A DNA stretch of 64,000 bases from JAICXG01 sp036825615. Lineage in GTDB: Bacteria > Verrucomicrobiota > Verrucomicrobiia > Chthoniobacterales > UBA10450. Position numbers and translations under genes: made by a program. Location of the stretch: assembly GCA_036825615.1 (NCBI GenBank), contig DAISXY010000020.1, positions 1 to 64,000 on the forward strand, in the 5' to 3' direction. Numbering within the stretch: the first letter of the stretch is position 1; each line of letters begins with the position of its first letter. This document shows, one piece after another, positions 25,607 to 34,017 of this stretch. Below the pieces are notes generated by a model, which saw only the letters and a list, made by a program, of their open reading frames with translations, was not told the origin of the DNA and did not search any database.

Positions 25607-28162
25607 ATGCCGACGATTCAGACTTACAATGTAATTCCAAACCTTCCCACCAGGCTCGAGCCGCTGCGCGAGATGGTGTTCAATCTCTGGTGGACGTGGG
25701 AGCCATCGGCCCGCCGGCTTTTTCGCCATCTTGACCCGGAACTATGGGACCGGACCAATCACAATCCCGTCCGCATGCTTCAGCTTTCTCGCCAGGCGCG
25801 CCTGATCGAGGTCTCGCAGGATGAGGTCTTCCTGCGCGATCTCGCCGAAGTGCATGGCGTTTACAAAAAATATCTCGCGCGCAAAGATACCTATGGAAAA
25901 ACGGGAGCCGGAAGCAAGATCAAGAAACCAATCGCTTATTTCTCAGCGGAGTTTGGTTTTCATGAGTCGATCCCGAACTACTCCGGCGGACTTGGGATTC
26001 TGGCCGGCGACCATTGTAAGTCGGCGAGCGATCTCGACCTGAACTTTGTCGCGGTTGGGCTGCTTTACCGCCATGGTTACTTTAAACAGCAAATCAACAA
26101 GGACGGCTGGCAGGAAGCGATTAACCTCAACCAAAACTTCCATCATCTCCCGATCCGGGAAGTAATCCGCAACGACCAGGTCTTGCTCGTCGGAGTCCCG
26201 CTGCTCGGGCGCGAAGTCTTTGCCAAGATTTGGGAGCTGCAAGTCGGGCGGGTAAACCTGTATCTGCTCGACACAGATATTCCGGAAAACTCGGCCGAAG
26301 ACCGCCTGATCACGGCTGAGTTATACGGCGGCGATCTGGAGATGCGGATGCGGCAGGAGATTGTGCTCGGGATCGGCGGAGTCAAGGCCTTGAGCGCGCT
26401 CGGTTTTGAAGCCGAGGTCTTTCATATGAATGAAGGCCATTCGGCCTTTCTCTCCCTCGAACGCATCCGGCTGCACGTGACTCAGCACGACCTCGACTTT
26501 TATTCCGCGCTCCAGGTGGTCGCCTCGGCGAATGTATTTACGACCCACACGCCCGTGCCGGCGGGGAACGACTCCTTCCCGCGCGAGATGATGCTGCGCT
26601 ACTTCAATGATTTCGCGGCCCAACTCAAGATCCCGTTTGATGAGCTTTTCCGCTTCGGCCAGACCACGACGGATCCGGTGGCGAGTTTCAGCATGACCAT
26701 TCTCGCCCTGCGGATGAGCCGGCACGCCAATGGTGTGAGCAAGTTGCACGGCCACGTGAGTCAGGCGCTCTGGAAGGATGTCTGGGCCGGAGTCCCGACT
26801 CACGAAGTGCCGATCACGAGCGTGACCAACGGAATCCACACCAAGACCTGGATGGCGCCGGAGTTCTCTGCCCTCTATAAGAAATATCTCGGCGACTGGG
26901 AGGAACATCTTACTGAAGCCGACTTCTGGCGCGGTGTCATCGATATTCCAGATGCCGAGCTTTGGGAGACTCATCAGAAATTGAAACTGCGCCTGGTGGA
27001 CTTTGTTCGCGACCGGGTGCGCGCCCGGCGCGAACGACTCGGTGAGTCTCCCGAGGCCATCCGGGCGGTTAATTCCATTCTTGATCCTGAGATTCTGACC
27101 ATTGGTTTCGCGCGCCGGTTCGCGACTTACAAGCGCGGGGCTTTGCTTTTCAGTGATCCGGATCGTCTCCTCCGGATGTTGAATGACCTCGCCCGGCCGG
27201 TGCAATTCATCTTTGCCGGCAAATCCCATCCGCGCGATGAAGCTGGCAAGGCGCTGATTCAGCAGGTCTACAAATTCACACGCGAGACCGGTTATCACGA
27301 CCGCGTCGTCTTTATTGAAGATTACGACACTTACATCGCGCGGCGCTTGGTTCAGGGGGTTGATCTTTGGCTCAATAACCCGCTCCGTCCGCTTGAAGCC
27401 AGCGGGACGAGCGGGATGAAACTACCACCTAATGGCGGCCTCAACCTGAGTGTCCTCGACGGCTGGTGGTGTGAAGGTTTTAACGGCAAGAACGGCTGGG
27501 CGATCGGCGCCGAAATTAGCGATGGCGACATTGATTTCCAGAACGAGGTGGATACCTCCAGCCTCTACCAATTGCTCGAGAACCAAGTTATCCCGCTTTA
27601 TTACGCAAAACCCGACGGAAAGTTGCCGCTCGCCTGGCTCCAATTAATGCGCGAGTCAATCCGTAGCGTCACGCCGGTCTTCAACACTCACCGGATGGTA
27701 AAGCAATATACTGAAGGGCTCTATCTTCCCGCAGCCAAGGCCCACGCCGAGTTTTCGCGCGATGGTTGGCGAGCGGCGACACTTGTGAGTCAGTGGAAAG
27801 CGCAGATGCGAAAGGAGTGGCCGCAGGTTCAGATCAGTGAGGTGCAGATTGGGAACAAGGATCGCCAGCGTATTCCGGTCGGTGATTCCCTTCAGGTTTC
27901 GGCTCGTGTCCACCTTGGCCCGGTCGATCCAAACCATGTCCGGGTCGAGGCCTATCATGGGGAAGCGGAGAATGATGCCTTGCGCAATCCTGGTGTGACC
28001 AGTCTGTCGAAAAGGACAGCTCTCGGCAACGAGGGTGACTATCTGTATGAGGGTTCGATTCCGGCGGCGGAAAGTGGCACGTATGGATTCAGCATCCGGG
28101 TGATTCCAACTTACCCTACTCTTGTGCAGGCACACGAGCTGCGACTAATTGCGTGGGCCTGA
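25607..28162 (+). CDS. glgP: Alpha-glucan (glycogen/maltodextrin) phosphorylase
   Basis: An 851-residue GT35 enzyme of the shorter bacterial/archaeal GlgP subtype. It opens with the DUF3417-type N-domain (FNLWWTWEPSARRLF), then AYFSAEFGFHESIPNYSGGLGILAGDH, HMNEGHSAFLSLERI and SVTNGIHTKTWM. The pyridoxal-phosphate lysine is in EASGTSGMKLPPNGG (near Lys 605), and the C-terminal part is beta-rich. It releases glucose-1-phosphate from alpha-1,4-glucans using phosphate. No other glycogen genes are adjacent. The gene is noticeably free of the GTTAGGC motif common elsewhere in the window. Confidence 0.96.
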   Translation: MPTIQTYNVIPNLPTRLEPLREMVFNLWWTWEPSARRLFRHLDPELWDRTNHNPVRMLQLSRQARLIEVSQDEVFLRDLAEVHGVYKKYLARKDTYGKTGAGSKIKKPIAYFSAEFGFHESIPNYSGGLGILAGDHCKSASDLDLNFVAVGLLYRHGYFKQQINKDGWQEAINLNQNFHHLPIREVIRNDQVLLVGVPLLGREVFAKIWELQVGRVNLYLLDTDIPENSAEDRLITAELYGGDLEMRMRQEIVLGIGGVKALSALGFEAEVFHMNEGHSAFLSLERIRLHVTQHDLDFYSALQVVASANVFTTHTPVPAGNDSFPREMMLRYFNDFAAQLKIPFDELFRFGQTTTDPVASFSMTILALRMSRHANGVSKLHGHVSQALWKDVWAGVPTHEVPITSVTNGIHTKTWMAPEFSALYKKYLGDWEEHLTEADFWRGVIDIPDAELWETHQKLKLRLVDFVRDRVRARRERLGESPEAIRAVNSILDPEILTIGFARRFATYKRGALLFSDPDRLLRMLNDLARPVQFIFAGKSHPRDEAGKALIQQVYKFTRETGYHDRVVFIEDYDTYIARRLVQGVDLWLNNPLRPLEASGTSGMKLPPNGGLNLSVLDGWWCEGFNGKNGWAIGAEISDGDIDFQNEVDTSSLYQLLENQVIPLYYAKPDGKLPLAWLQLMRESIRSVTPVFNTHRMVKQYTEGLYLPAAKAHAEFSRDGWRAATLVSQWKAQMRKEWPQVQISEVQIGNKDRQRIPVGDSLQVSARVHLGPVDPNHVRVEAYHGEAENDALRNPGVTSLSKRTALGNEGDYLYEGSIPAAESGTYGFSIRVIPTYPTLVQAHELRLIAWA

Positions 28163-28192
28163 TGGGCGACAAGATTTTGCGAGCTTGGTTGG

Positions 28193-28210
28193 TTAGGTAA
28201 AGTTACCTAA
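28193..28210. promoter_or_regulatory. Perfect palindrome upstream of small basic-protein gene
   Basis: TTAGGTAA-AG-TTACCTAA is a perfect 8-bp inverted repeat with a 2-base centre in an AT-rich stretch, 48 bases before the ATG at 28258. A TAATAA that could serve as a -10 box follows at 28233-28238. A regulator-binding site is inferred. The spacer is too short for a good hairpin terminator. Confidence 0.55.
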
Positions 28211-28257
28211 AAAAATCTTTTCAACCTTAGTGTAATAAGACTTGCCCAATCTTGATC

Positions 28258-28683
28258 ATGGCTTATAACTCCGCCATGGACTTATCCGTAAAACAACTCG
28301 AAGAGGCGGTTAATTTGCGCCGACAAATTGACCAACTACAAACCCGGCTTAATAGCGTTCTCAGTGGCTCCGGACGTGGCGGTGGTGGCGGCGGTAGCGC
28401 AGCTACAACCTCGGCTCCGGCGGCTCGCAGAACGGCTGGTCGCAGAGGCGGCCGTCGTCGTCGCCGTGGTCTCTCGCCCGAAGGTCGCGAACGAATTGCC
28501 GCCGCCGCGCGCGCGCGTTGGGCTCGGCAAAGGGCGGGCGGCGGTCAAGGTGGAGGAGGCAGCACGAGCGCGGCCAAGAAAGGTCGCCGGCGCAAAGGTG
28601 GAATTACTGCCGCCGGACGCCGGAAATTGTCGCAAATGATGAAGGCCCGCTGGGCGGCGCGGCGTCGCGCCCAAGGCGGCTAA
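28258..28683 (+). CDS. Small Gly/Arg/Lys-rich basic protein
   Basis: A 141-residue protein from ATG 28258 (another ATG at 28276 is possible). Residues about 7-35 form a predicted coiled coil (KQLEEAVNLRRQIDQLQTRLNSVL). The rest is Gly, Arg and Lys rich and holds two copies of a short helical motif: LSPEGRERIAAAARARWARQR and ITAAGRRKLSQMMKARWAARRR. Such A-x-x-R-W motifs recur in basic, presumably nucleic-acid-binding bacterial proteins. It ends in Gly-Gly and is convergent with dop, 31 bases away. A chromatin- or RNA-binding role is inferred from composition. I found no named family. Confidence 0.75.
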   Translation: MAYNSAMDLSVKQLEEAVNLRRQIDQLQTRLNSVLSGSGRGGGGGGSAATTSAPAARRTAGRRGGRRRRRGLSPEGRERIAAAARARWARQRAGGGQGGGGSTSAAKKGRRRKGGITAAGRRKLSQMMKARWAARRRAQGG

Positions 28684-28714
28684 GTCACTGCGGGGTTGGC
28701 GGCGAGTGGCTTAT

Positions 28715-30238
28715 TTAGCTGACGAGCGCAGCCACTCTGCCGAAAAACTCTCGATAGTCTGCGGCCTCGCGAGCGGCTCGGTTCAGCGCCGCGAGCCGCG
28801 GGTTATCTGATGGTTGGGAGAGTTGCACCCGGAGCCGCTCGGTTCCTTCCCCAAACACCATCTCATCCCATTGGATCGAATTGATCTCGGAGTTGAAGCG
28901 CGCAACTGAACGTCCCCGGAAATAGGCCCGGGTATCAGCTGGTGGTGAAAAGATCGCTTCCTTGATTTCGCTTTCCTTGACAAAGCGCCGCATTTTTCCC
29001 TGCCGGACCAACTCATAATAGAGCCCGTCCTCAGGCGCGATGTTATGGTATTCCAAGTCGATCGACTGCAGCCAGGGATCGTTCCACGATAGCTTTTCCG
29101 CCTCGAGCAGTGCCTCGAGCAACTGTTTCTTTGCCACCCAATCCACCCGGTCTCCGCAGAGAGTGACGTCGCGATCGAGGTCGTTCAGTACGGTTTCCCA
29201 CTCCTGAAGGACCCACGCTGTTTCCGGATCGTTGGCGGAGGGAAGCTTGCGCGCGGCGGCGAGATAGATCCGCTGCACTTCGATCGCCGAGATTTTGCGA
29301 CCATCCGTCAGCTCGATGATCCAGTCATAAGTCTGGTCCCGGCTAATCGATTTGGTCGCGTCGATCGGTTGCGCGATATCGAGCTGCGGCGCTTCCCCGC
29401 GCTCGATCAGGTCGAGCACGAGAGCGGTCGTGCCCAGCTTCAGGGCTACCGCCCACTCACTCATGTTCGCGTCTCCAAGAATGACATGAAAGCGCCGGTA
29501 CTGACTCGCATCGGCGTGCGGTTCATCCCGGGTGTTGACAAGCGGCCGCCGGTTCATCGTGTCGATACTTACGAGGACAGAAAAAAAGTCAGAACGCTGT
29601 GAGATTTGATAAGTCCCCGGCTGACTCGCCGCGCTCTCCGCTTCGATCCCCATCTTGCCGGCTCCGGCAAAAATCTGCCGGGTAATCAGAAATGGCAGCA
29701 CCCCGGCAACGATCCGGTCCCAGGGCACGTCGCGGCGCATCAGGTAATTGTCGTGACAGCCATAACTGTGCCCGGAGAAATCGGTGTTGTTCTTGTAAAT
29801 CCGGACTAGCTGTTGCTCGGGGAGCTTGTGATTGCGGCGCCGGGTACATTCCGCAAGGATCCGTTCCCCCGCCTTATCCTGCGCCACAATCTCGCGCAAG
29901 CTGGTGCACTCCGGGGTGGAGTACTCCGGGTGCGCGTGATCGTTATAAAAGCGCGCGCCGTTGCTTAGCACGAGGTCGCTTTTGATCTCTTCGAAACTGA
30001 GCGGCCGGTTACGATCAATCTCGTAGTAGGCCGACTCATCCGTATCCTGGAGCAGCTCGGGGGCGCGGAAACCGCGCGCGTCGCGGTGCGGATCTTCAAG
30101 GTCGTAATCCCATTTCATCAACGCGCCGTGTTCGGTGTAACCCCGCACCAGTTCGATCGATTCGGCCACCACGTCGACCGATTCCAATCCGTCCCGGGTA
30201 ATCCCGTATTCCGTTTCCAACCCAAATACCCGTCTCAT
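28715..30238 (-). CDS. dop: Dop-type pupylation-system enzyme (Pup deamidase/depupylase)
   Basis: A 507-residue member of the Dop/PafA carboxylate-amine ligase fold. It starts RVFGLETEYGIT, with the ATP-site glutamate. NGARFYNDHAHPEYSTPEC places Asp 100 at the catalytic aspartate of Dop, and DHAHPEYS is the Dop rather than PafA form. It also has a Dop-loop-like insert (residues about 58-88), YKNNTDFSGHSYGCHDNYLM, NTRDEPHADA, HVILGDANMSEWAVALKLGTTALVLDLIE and ADTRAYFRGR. Dop deamidates Pup and removes it from substrates. No pup, pafA or proteasome gene is in the window. It is the last gene of the hyp operon, 54 bases after hypE. Confidence 0.9.
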   Translation of the reverse strand: MRRVFGLETEYGITRDGLESVDVVAESIELVRGYTEHGALMKWDYDLEDPHRDARGFRAPELLQDTDESAYYEIDRNRPLSFEEIKSDLVLSNGARFYNDHAHPEYSTPECTSLREIVAQDKAGERILAECTRRRNHKLPEQQLVRIYKNNTDFSGHSYGCHDNYLMRRDVPWDRIVAGVLPFLITRQIFAGAGKMGIEAESAASQPGTYQISQRSDFFSVLVSIDTMNRRPLVNTRDEPHADASQYRRFHVILGDANMSEWAVALKLGTTALVLDLIERGEAPQLDIAQPIDATKSISRDQTYDWIIELTDGRKISAIEVQRIYLAAARKLPSANDPETAWVLQEWETVLNDLDRDVTLCGDRVDWVAKKQLLEALLEAEKLSWNDPWLQSIDLEYHNIAPEDGLYYELVRQGKMRRFVKESEIKEAIFSPPADTRAYFRGRSVARFNSEINSIQWDEMVFGEGTERLRVQLSQPSDNPRLAALNRAAREAADYREFFGRVAALVS

Positions 30239-30292
30239 CCTCTTCTAAGATACACGCGTCGCGCGTTCGCCAATTCTCTTCTCCGCACGTCT

Positions 30293-31357
30293 CTAGCAAA
30301 TGCGCGGAAGTTGCTCGCCTGAGAGCATGTCCACCACCCGCGTGCCGCCGACGCGGGTCTTGAGGACGACAAACCCCGGATGGTCGCTCGTCACTTCGCC
30401 GATGATCGCGGCTTCTCTGCCTAACGAGTGTTGCCGCAGCGCCGCGAGCCCAGCTTCTGCCTCCTCCGCAGGAAGAATGGCGATCAACTTTCCTTCATTC
30501 GCGACATAAAGCGGGTCGAGCCCAAGGATCTCGCACGCGCCTTTTACCTCTTCGCTGATCGGAATCGCTGACTCCTGCAAGATCACACCGACCCCGGCCG
30601 ATTGTGCAATCTCGGTTAATGCACTGGTCACGCCGCCGCGGGTTGGATCGCGCAAGACGTGCACATCTTTGCAGGCTGCGAGCAGGTCCTTCACCAGGCC
30701 GTTGAGCGCCGCGGTATCACTCGCGATCTCCGTTTCAAACTCCAAACCTTCGCGCACCGACATGATCGCAATCCCATGCACGGCGATTGGTCCGCTGATC
30801 AGGACTTTGTCGCCGGGCCGGGCACGCGAGGGATCAATCTGCACGCCCTCCCGAACGATTCCGATTCCGGCGGTGTTGATGAAGATCTTATCCGCCTTGC
30901 CACGGTCGACGACTTTTGTGTCTCCGGTGACCAGCCGCACCCCGGCTTCATCCGCCGCCCTGCGCATGGATTGCACGATGCGCCAGAATTCTTCCATCGG
31001 CATACCTTCTTCGAGAATAAAGCCGACCGAAAGATAGAGCGGTGTGGCGCCACACATCGAGAGGTCATTGACGGTCCCGTGGATCGCCAGCTTCCCGATA
31101 TCTCCGCCCGGGAAAAAAATCGGACTCACGACATAGGAATCGGTGGTAAAGGCGACCCGTCCTTCGCCTAACGAAAAGACGGCGCCGTCGTGCAGCGGAG
31201 CGAGTAATTCATTTGTGAACTGCGGAAGCACCAGCTTCGAGATGAGCTGGTGACTTAGTTTCCCGCCACTTCCGTGGGCGAGGACGATTTGCTTATAGTC
31301 ACTGATCGGGAGCGGACAGGAGGCGGTGAGAAGCGAGTCGCTTGCAGGGTCGTCCAT
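30293..31357 (-). CDS. hypE: Hydrogenase maturation protein HypE
   Basis: A 354-residue AIRS/PurM-fold protein. It has HGSGGKLSHQLI near residue 30, the catalytic-domain block AFTTDSYVVSPIFFPGGDIGKLAIHGTVNDLSMCGA, RLVTGDTKVVD, and DPTRGGVTSALTEIAQ. The C-terminus is PRIC, the conserved cysteine that receives a carbamoyl group from HypF and is dehydrated to thiocyanate, the CN- donor for the NiFe centre. Length is standard. It is 82 bases downstream of the SIS-isomerase gene, and a 7-bp repeat tract lies just before its start. Confidence 0.97.
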   Translation of the reverse strand: MDDPASDSLLTASCPLPISDYKQIVLAHGSGGKLSHQLISKLVLPQFTNELLAPLHDGAVFSLGEGRVAFTTDSYVVSPIFFPGGDIGKLAIHGTVNDLSMCGATPLYLSVGFILEEGMPMEEFWRIVQSMRRAADEAGVRLVTGDTKVVDRGKADKIFINTAGIGIVREGVQIDPSRARPGDKVLISGPIAVHGIAIMSVREGLEFETEIASDTAALNGLVKDLLAACKDVHVLRDPTRGGVTSALTEIAQSAGVGVILQESAIPISEEVKGACEILGLDPLYVANEGKLIAILPAEEAEAGLAALRQHSLGREAAIIGEVTSDHPGFVVLKTRVGGTRVVDMLSGEQLPRIC

Positions 31358-31365
31358 CGGTGGTT

Positions 31366-31394
31366 AATGCCGAATGCTGAATGCCGAATGCCGA
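31366..31394. repeat. 7-bp tandem repeat tract before hypE
   Basis: Four units of AATGCCG, one changed to AATGCTG, directly upstream of the hypE start (minus-strand gene). It resembles the ATGACGA tract at 33911-33942 and the sequence around 61804-61918. Confidence 0.7.
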
Positions 31395-31439
31395 ATCACA
31401 AAACTCCAGGCAACCGGCGCGCCGGAGGTCGTCATTCCC

Positions 31440-32051
31440 TCAGGTGACATCCTCGGCTCCGAGCGCGATGTGGACCAGGTCCCAGATGATGTGAACCACG
31501 GTGGCGTGCGTTTCCTGGATACGGTGAATGCTGTAGGAGGGCACGATGTAACAGTAATCCGAAATCTCGGGAAAGCGGCCGCCGTCTTTGCCCGAGAAAG
31601 CCACCGTCAGCATCCCTTTCTCCCGCGCCGCTTCGAGCGCATAGATGAGGTTGGGCGATTTGCCGCTCGTGCTGAAGACCATCGCCACATCCTCAGGTGT
31701 CGCCTGTAAACGCAGCTGGTTCACGAAGACGCGCGTGAAATCGAGGTCGTTGCCGATCGCAGTCATGGTGGCGATATCGGTCATGAGCGAGATCGCGGGA
31801 AAGGCGAGGCGTTTCTCGATGATCGGATGATTGAACTCGACCGCGATATGAAGCGCGTCGCACAGGCTCCCGCCGTTGCCCATCGCAAAGAGCCGCCCGC
31901 CTTTTTCGAAACGCCCCGCGAGCGCGCGCGACATCTCGTCGAGTGACTCGGCGTACTTGGCAAAGAATTGCTCCTTTGCCTCCATGCTCTCGCGGCATTT
32001 GCGGAGGACTTTGGCGGGAAACGCTTCCTGCAATTTGTCGACCGTGCTCAT
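31440..32051 (-). CDS. SIS-domain phosphoheptose isomerase-like protein
   Basis: A 203-residue protein from ATG 32051, which overlaps the toxin gene's TGA stop by one base. It is GmhA-like, with GNGGSLCDALHIAVEF near residue 58, MVFSTSGKSPNLIYALEAA near 124 and HRIQETHATVVHIIWDL near 177, holding the residues expected for sedoheptulose-7-phosphate isomerisation. GmhA starts the heptose pathway for LPS, but no other heptose genes are here. Its position between hypD and hypE, with tight junctions, suggests a role tied to the operon or simple co-transcription. The exact substrate is uncertain. Confidence 0.85.
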   Translation of the reverse strand: MSTVDKLQEAFPAKVLRKCRESMEAKEQFFAKYAESLDEMSRALAGRFEKGGRLFAMGNGGSLCDALHIAVEFNHPIIEKRLAFPAISLMTDIATMTAIGNDLDFTRVFVNQLRLQATPEDVAMVFSTSGKSPNLIYALEAAREKGMLTVAFSGKDGGRFPEISDYCYIVPSYSIHRIQETHATVVHIIWDLVHIALGAEDVT

Positions 32052-32518
32052 CACGTAGCCAGCTTCAATCCTTCAAGCGCCGCCAAACGACACGCCTTCA
32101 CGTCGAAGCTCCAGAAGGTATCGCAATCAAGCAGGAGCGCAGACGCCACATGGATAATGTCATAGGTTCGAAACCCATGACGCGCTGTATGTCGAAGGGT
32201 GAGCTCTTCGAACGCATCGGCTAGCTCGTCCTCTGCAAATTGGACGGGCGCGACGAACGTAGCCCGAGCCAGATCTTCACGGAAATGCGCCTGGGCCGCA
32301 GCTGCCTGCTCCGCGCTGATTTTCGGCTGTCCGTGCACGCGGCTGGCAAAGACCTGTTGTTCGAAGGCGTTGATGATCTCCAGACGGTGCAACCACGTGA
32401 GTGGCAGTGCGCTTGCCCCTGAGCGCAGTGCCCGATCCAGCAAAGTCTCAGCACTTTCCGATTCCCGCAGCGTCAGGTAGAGCCTCGTGAAGAAGTTCGA
32501 ATCAGCGTAAGGGCTCAT
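32051..32518 (-). CDS. PIN-domain toxin (VapC-like)
   Basis: A 155-residue PIN-domain protein. The first acidic residue lies in ADSNFFTRLYL near residue 6, a conserved Glu in LHRLEIINAFEQQ near 47, and the late acidic cluster in RTYDIIHVASALLLDCDTFWSFD near 118-140. PIN toxins are RNases that often cut tRNA or rRNA. Its start overlaps the antitoxin gene by four bases and its stop overlaps the next gene by one, so the pair is translationally built into the hyp operon. Activity is inferred from intact acidic positions. Confidence 0.9.
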   Translation of the reverse strand: MSPYADSNFFTRLYLTLRESESAETLLDRALRSGASALPLTWLHRLEIINAFEQQVFASRVHGQPKISAEQAAAAQAHFREDLARATFVAPVQFAEDELADAFEELTLRHTARHGFRTYDIIHVASALLLDCDTFWSFDVKACRLAALEGLKLAT

Positions 32519-32760
32519 TCGCCGCCGAGGAGCTTGTCAGCCAGAGCTGCCTGTTTCCTGCTAATAAGTTTTCGGCCGAAAATATTCCGTCTCCGCGCGG
32601 CAAAATCGGGCAGTCTGGTGATGCGCCCCCGCCCCTTATCCGCCTCCAGAGTATAAGTCCGCCCATCCCGCCGTTTGATCCGCACTGCCCCGTAGGTATC
32701 GCACGCTTCCATGACGCGCGCGGTTTCGCGATCCAGCTCTCGAACGGTGAAAGTCTTCAT
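32515..32760 (-). CDS. Antitoxin (Phd/YefM-like) of PIN toxin
   Basis: An 81-residue protein starting at ATG 32760 (MKTFTVRELDRET). The N-terminal half reads like a Phd/YefM DNA-binding domain: ARVMEACDTYGAVRIKRRDGRTYTLEA. The C-terminal half is basic and probably wraps the toxin. The reading frame continues upstream to 32784, but the usual antitoxin start and a palindrome (32761-32779) right before ATG 32760 favour the shorter form. It overlaps the toxin gene by four bases. Autoregulation through that palindrome is likely, though not shown. Confidence 0.82.
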   Translation of the reverse strand: MKTFTVRELDRETARVMEACDTYGAVRIKRRDGRTYTLEADKGRGRITRLPDFAARRRNIFGRKLISRKQAALADKLLGGE

Positions 32761-32779
32761 GTCGGACATTATGTCCGAC
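32761..32779. promoter_or_regulatory. Perfect palindrome at antitoxin start, probable operator
   Basis: GTCGGACAT-T-ATGTCCGAC, nine-base perfect arms around one central base, immediately upstream of the antitoxin start codon and five bases after the hypD stop. This is the position and form of toxin-antitoxin autoregulatory operators. Confidence 0.75.
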
Positions 32780-32784
32780 GTCAC

Positions 32785-33906
32785 CTATTGCGTCAACGCG
32801 GGCTCGCTTTGCTTCGCCTCGAGATGGCGGCCATAGGCGTAGTAGGCGGCACAGGCGCCCTCGGCCGAGACCATGGTTGCGCCCAACGGATGCTCCGGCG
32901 TGCAGAGGGTGCCGAAGGCCGGACAGTCATGTGGCTTCTTTACTCCGCGCAGGACCAGACCGCTGATGCAAATCTCGGGCTCCTTTGTGTCGATCTCGCG
33001 CGTGTCGAAGATGCGATCGGCATCATAGTCTCGAAGTTCGTAGCGCAGCTTGTAACCGCTCTTGGGAATCGAACCGACGCCGCGCCATTTTCGGTCGCCG
33101 ACTTCGAAGACCTTGTTCACCAGGTCCTGCGCCACCTTGTTGCCCTCGCGACTGACGACTCGTGGATACTGGTTTTCCACTTCCGCCCGGCCGGCTTCGA
33201 GCTGCCGAATCGTCATGAGTGTTCCCTCGAGAATATCGATCGGCTCAAACCCCGTAATGACGATCGGCACCTTGTAGCGCGCCGCGATTGGCTCGTACTC
33301 ACGATAACCCATCACCGTACAGACATGCCCGGGCCCAAGAAATCCCTGCACCCGGTTGAGGGGCGATTGCAGAATCGAAGCGATCGAAGGCGGGACGAGA
33401 ACATGCGAGACGAGAATGGAAAAATTCTCGATCCCCTGCTGCTTCGCCTGCCAGACCGACATCGCGTTCGCCGGCGCCGTGGTTTCAAAACCAATCGCAA
33501 AGAACACAACTTTCTTCTCCGGATTGGCGCGCGCGATTTTCAGACAATCAATTGGCGAATAGACCACGCGCACATCGGCGCCGCGCGATTTCAAAACGAG
33601 CAGATCAGCCTCCGAGCCGGGCACGCGAAGCATGTCGCCAAAGGAACAAAAGATGACCTCCGGCCGGCGCGCGATCTCGAGCGCCTTGTCAATCATCTCG
33701 AGCGAAGTGACACAGACCGGGCAGCCCGGGCCGTGAACCAGTTCGACTTCGTTAGGCAAGAGCCGGTCGATCCCGTACTTCACAATCGAGTGAGTTTGGC
33801 CACCGCAGACTTCCATCAAGACCCAGGGTTTCGTGACCGTGCGACGAATCTCTTCGACGATCTTTTTTGCGAGCACTTCGTCGCGGTATTCGTCGAGGTA
33901 CTTCAT
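32785..33906 (-). CDS. hypD: Hydrogenase maturation protein HypD
   Basis: A 373-residue protein with the HypD hallmarks. MEVCGGQTHSI lies near residue 31 and VHGPGCPVCVTSLEMIDKAL near 58 (Cys-x-x-Cys). FFAIGFETTAPANA lies near 135, GPGHVCTVMGYREYEPIA near 193 and GFEPIDILEG near 220. A C-terminal [4Fe-4S] segment includes DCPAFGTLCTPEHPLGATMVSAEGACAAYY. HypD with HypC assembles the Fe(CN)2CO unit for [NiFe] hydrogenases. Its start is preceded by a 7-bp repeat tract. It is followed directly by the toxin-antitoxin pair. Confidence 0.97.
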   Translation of the reverse strand: MKYLDEYRDEVLAKKIVEEIRRTVTKPWVLMEVCGGQTHSIVKYGIDRLLPNEVELVHGPGCPVCVTSLEMIDKALEIARRPEVIFCSFGDMLRVPGSEADLLVLKSRGADVRVVYSPIDCLKIARANPEKKVVFFAIGFETTAPANAMSVWQAKQQGIENFSILVSHVLVPPSIASILQSPLNRVQGFLGPGHVCTVMGYREYEPIAARYKVPIVITGFEPIDILEGTLMTIRQLEAGRAEVENQYPRVVSREGNKVAQDLVNKVFEVGDRKWRGVGSIPKSGYKLRYELRDYDADRIFDTREIDTKEPEICISGLVLRGVKKPHDCPAFGTLCTPEHPLGATMVSAEGACAAYYAYGRHLEAKQSEPALTQ

Positions 33907-33910
33907 GAAA

Positions 33911-33942
33911 ATGACGAATGACGAATGACGAATGACGAATGA
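33911..33942. repeat. ATGACGA heptamer repeat tract before hypD
   Basis: Four perfect ATGACGA units plus a partial fifth, located between hypC (stop 34018) and the hypD start (33906). The 111-base hypC-hypD gap otherwise shows no gene. Confidence 0.85.
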
Positions 33943-34017
33943 ATAACCGAGTGAGGATTGACGACGATCGGCGCTCTTCGCATTTTTGGTTTCGCCGTTG
34001 ATTCGGGTTTCGTCATT

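Noticed and set aside
28258..28683. Gly-Gly-ending basic protein as the missing Pup partner of Dop
   Set aside because: Pup-like proteins are short, acidic and end in Glu or Gln after Gly-Gly; this one is long, strongly basic and has a coiled coil.
33911..33942. Possible CRISPR or iteron array
   Set aside because: Seven-base units with no spacers and no cas or replication genes nearby; treated as a simple tandem repeat.
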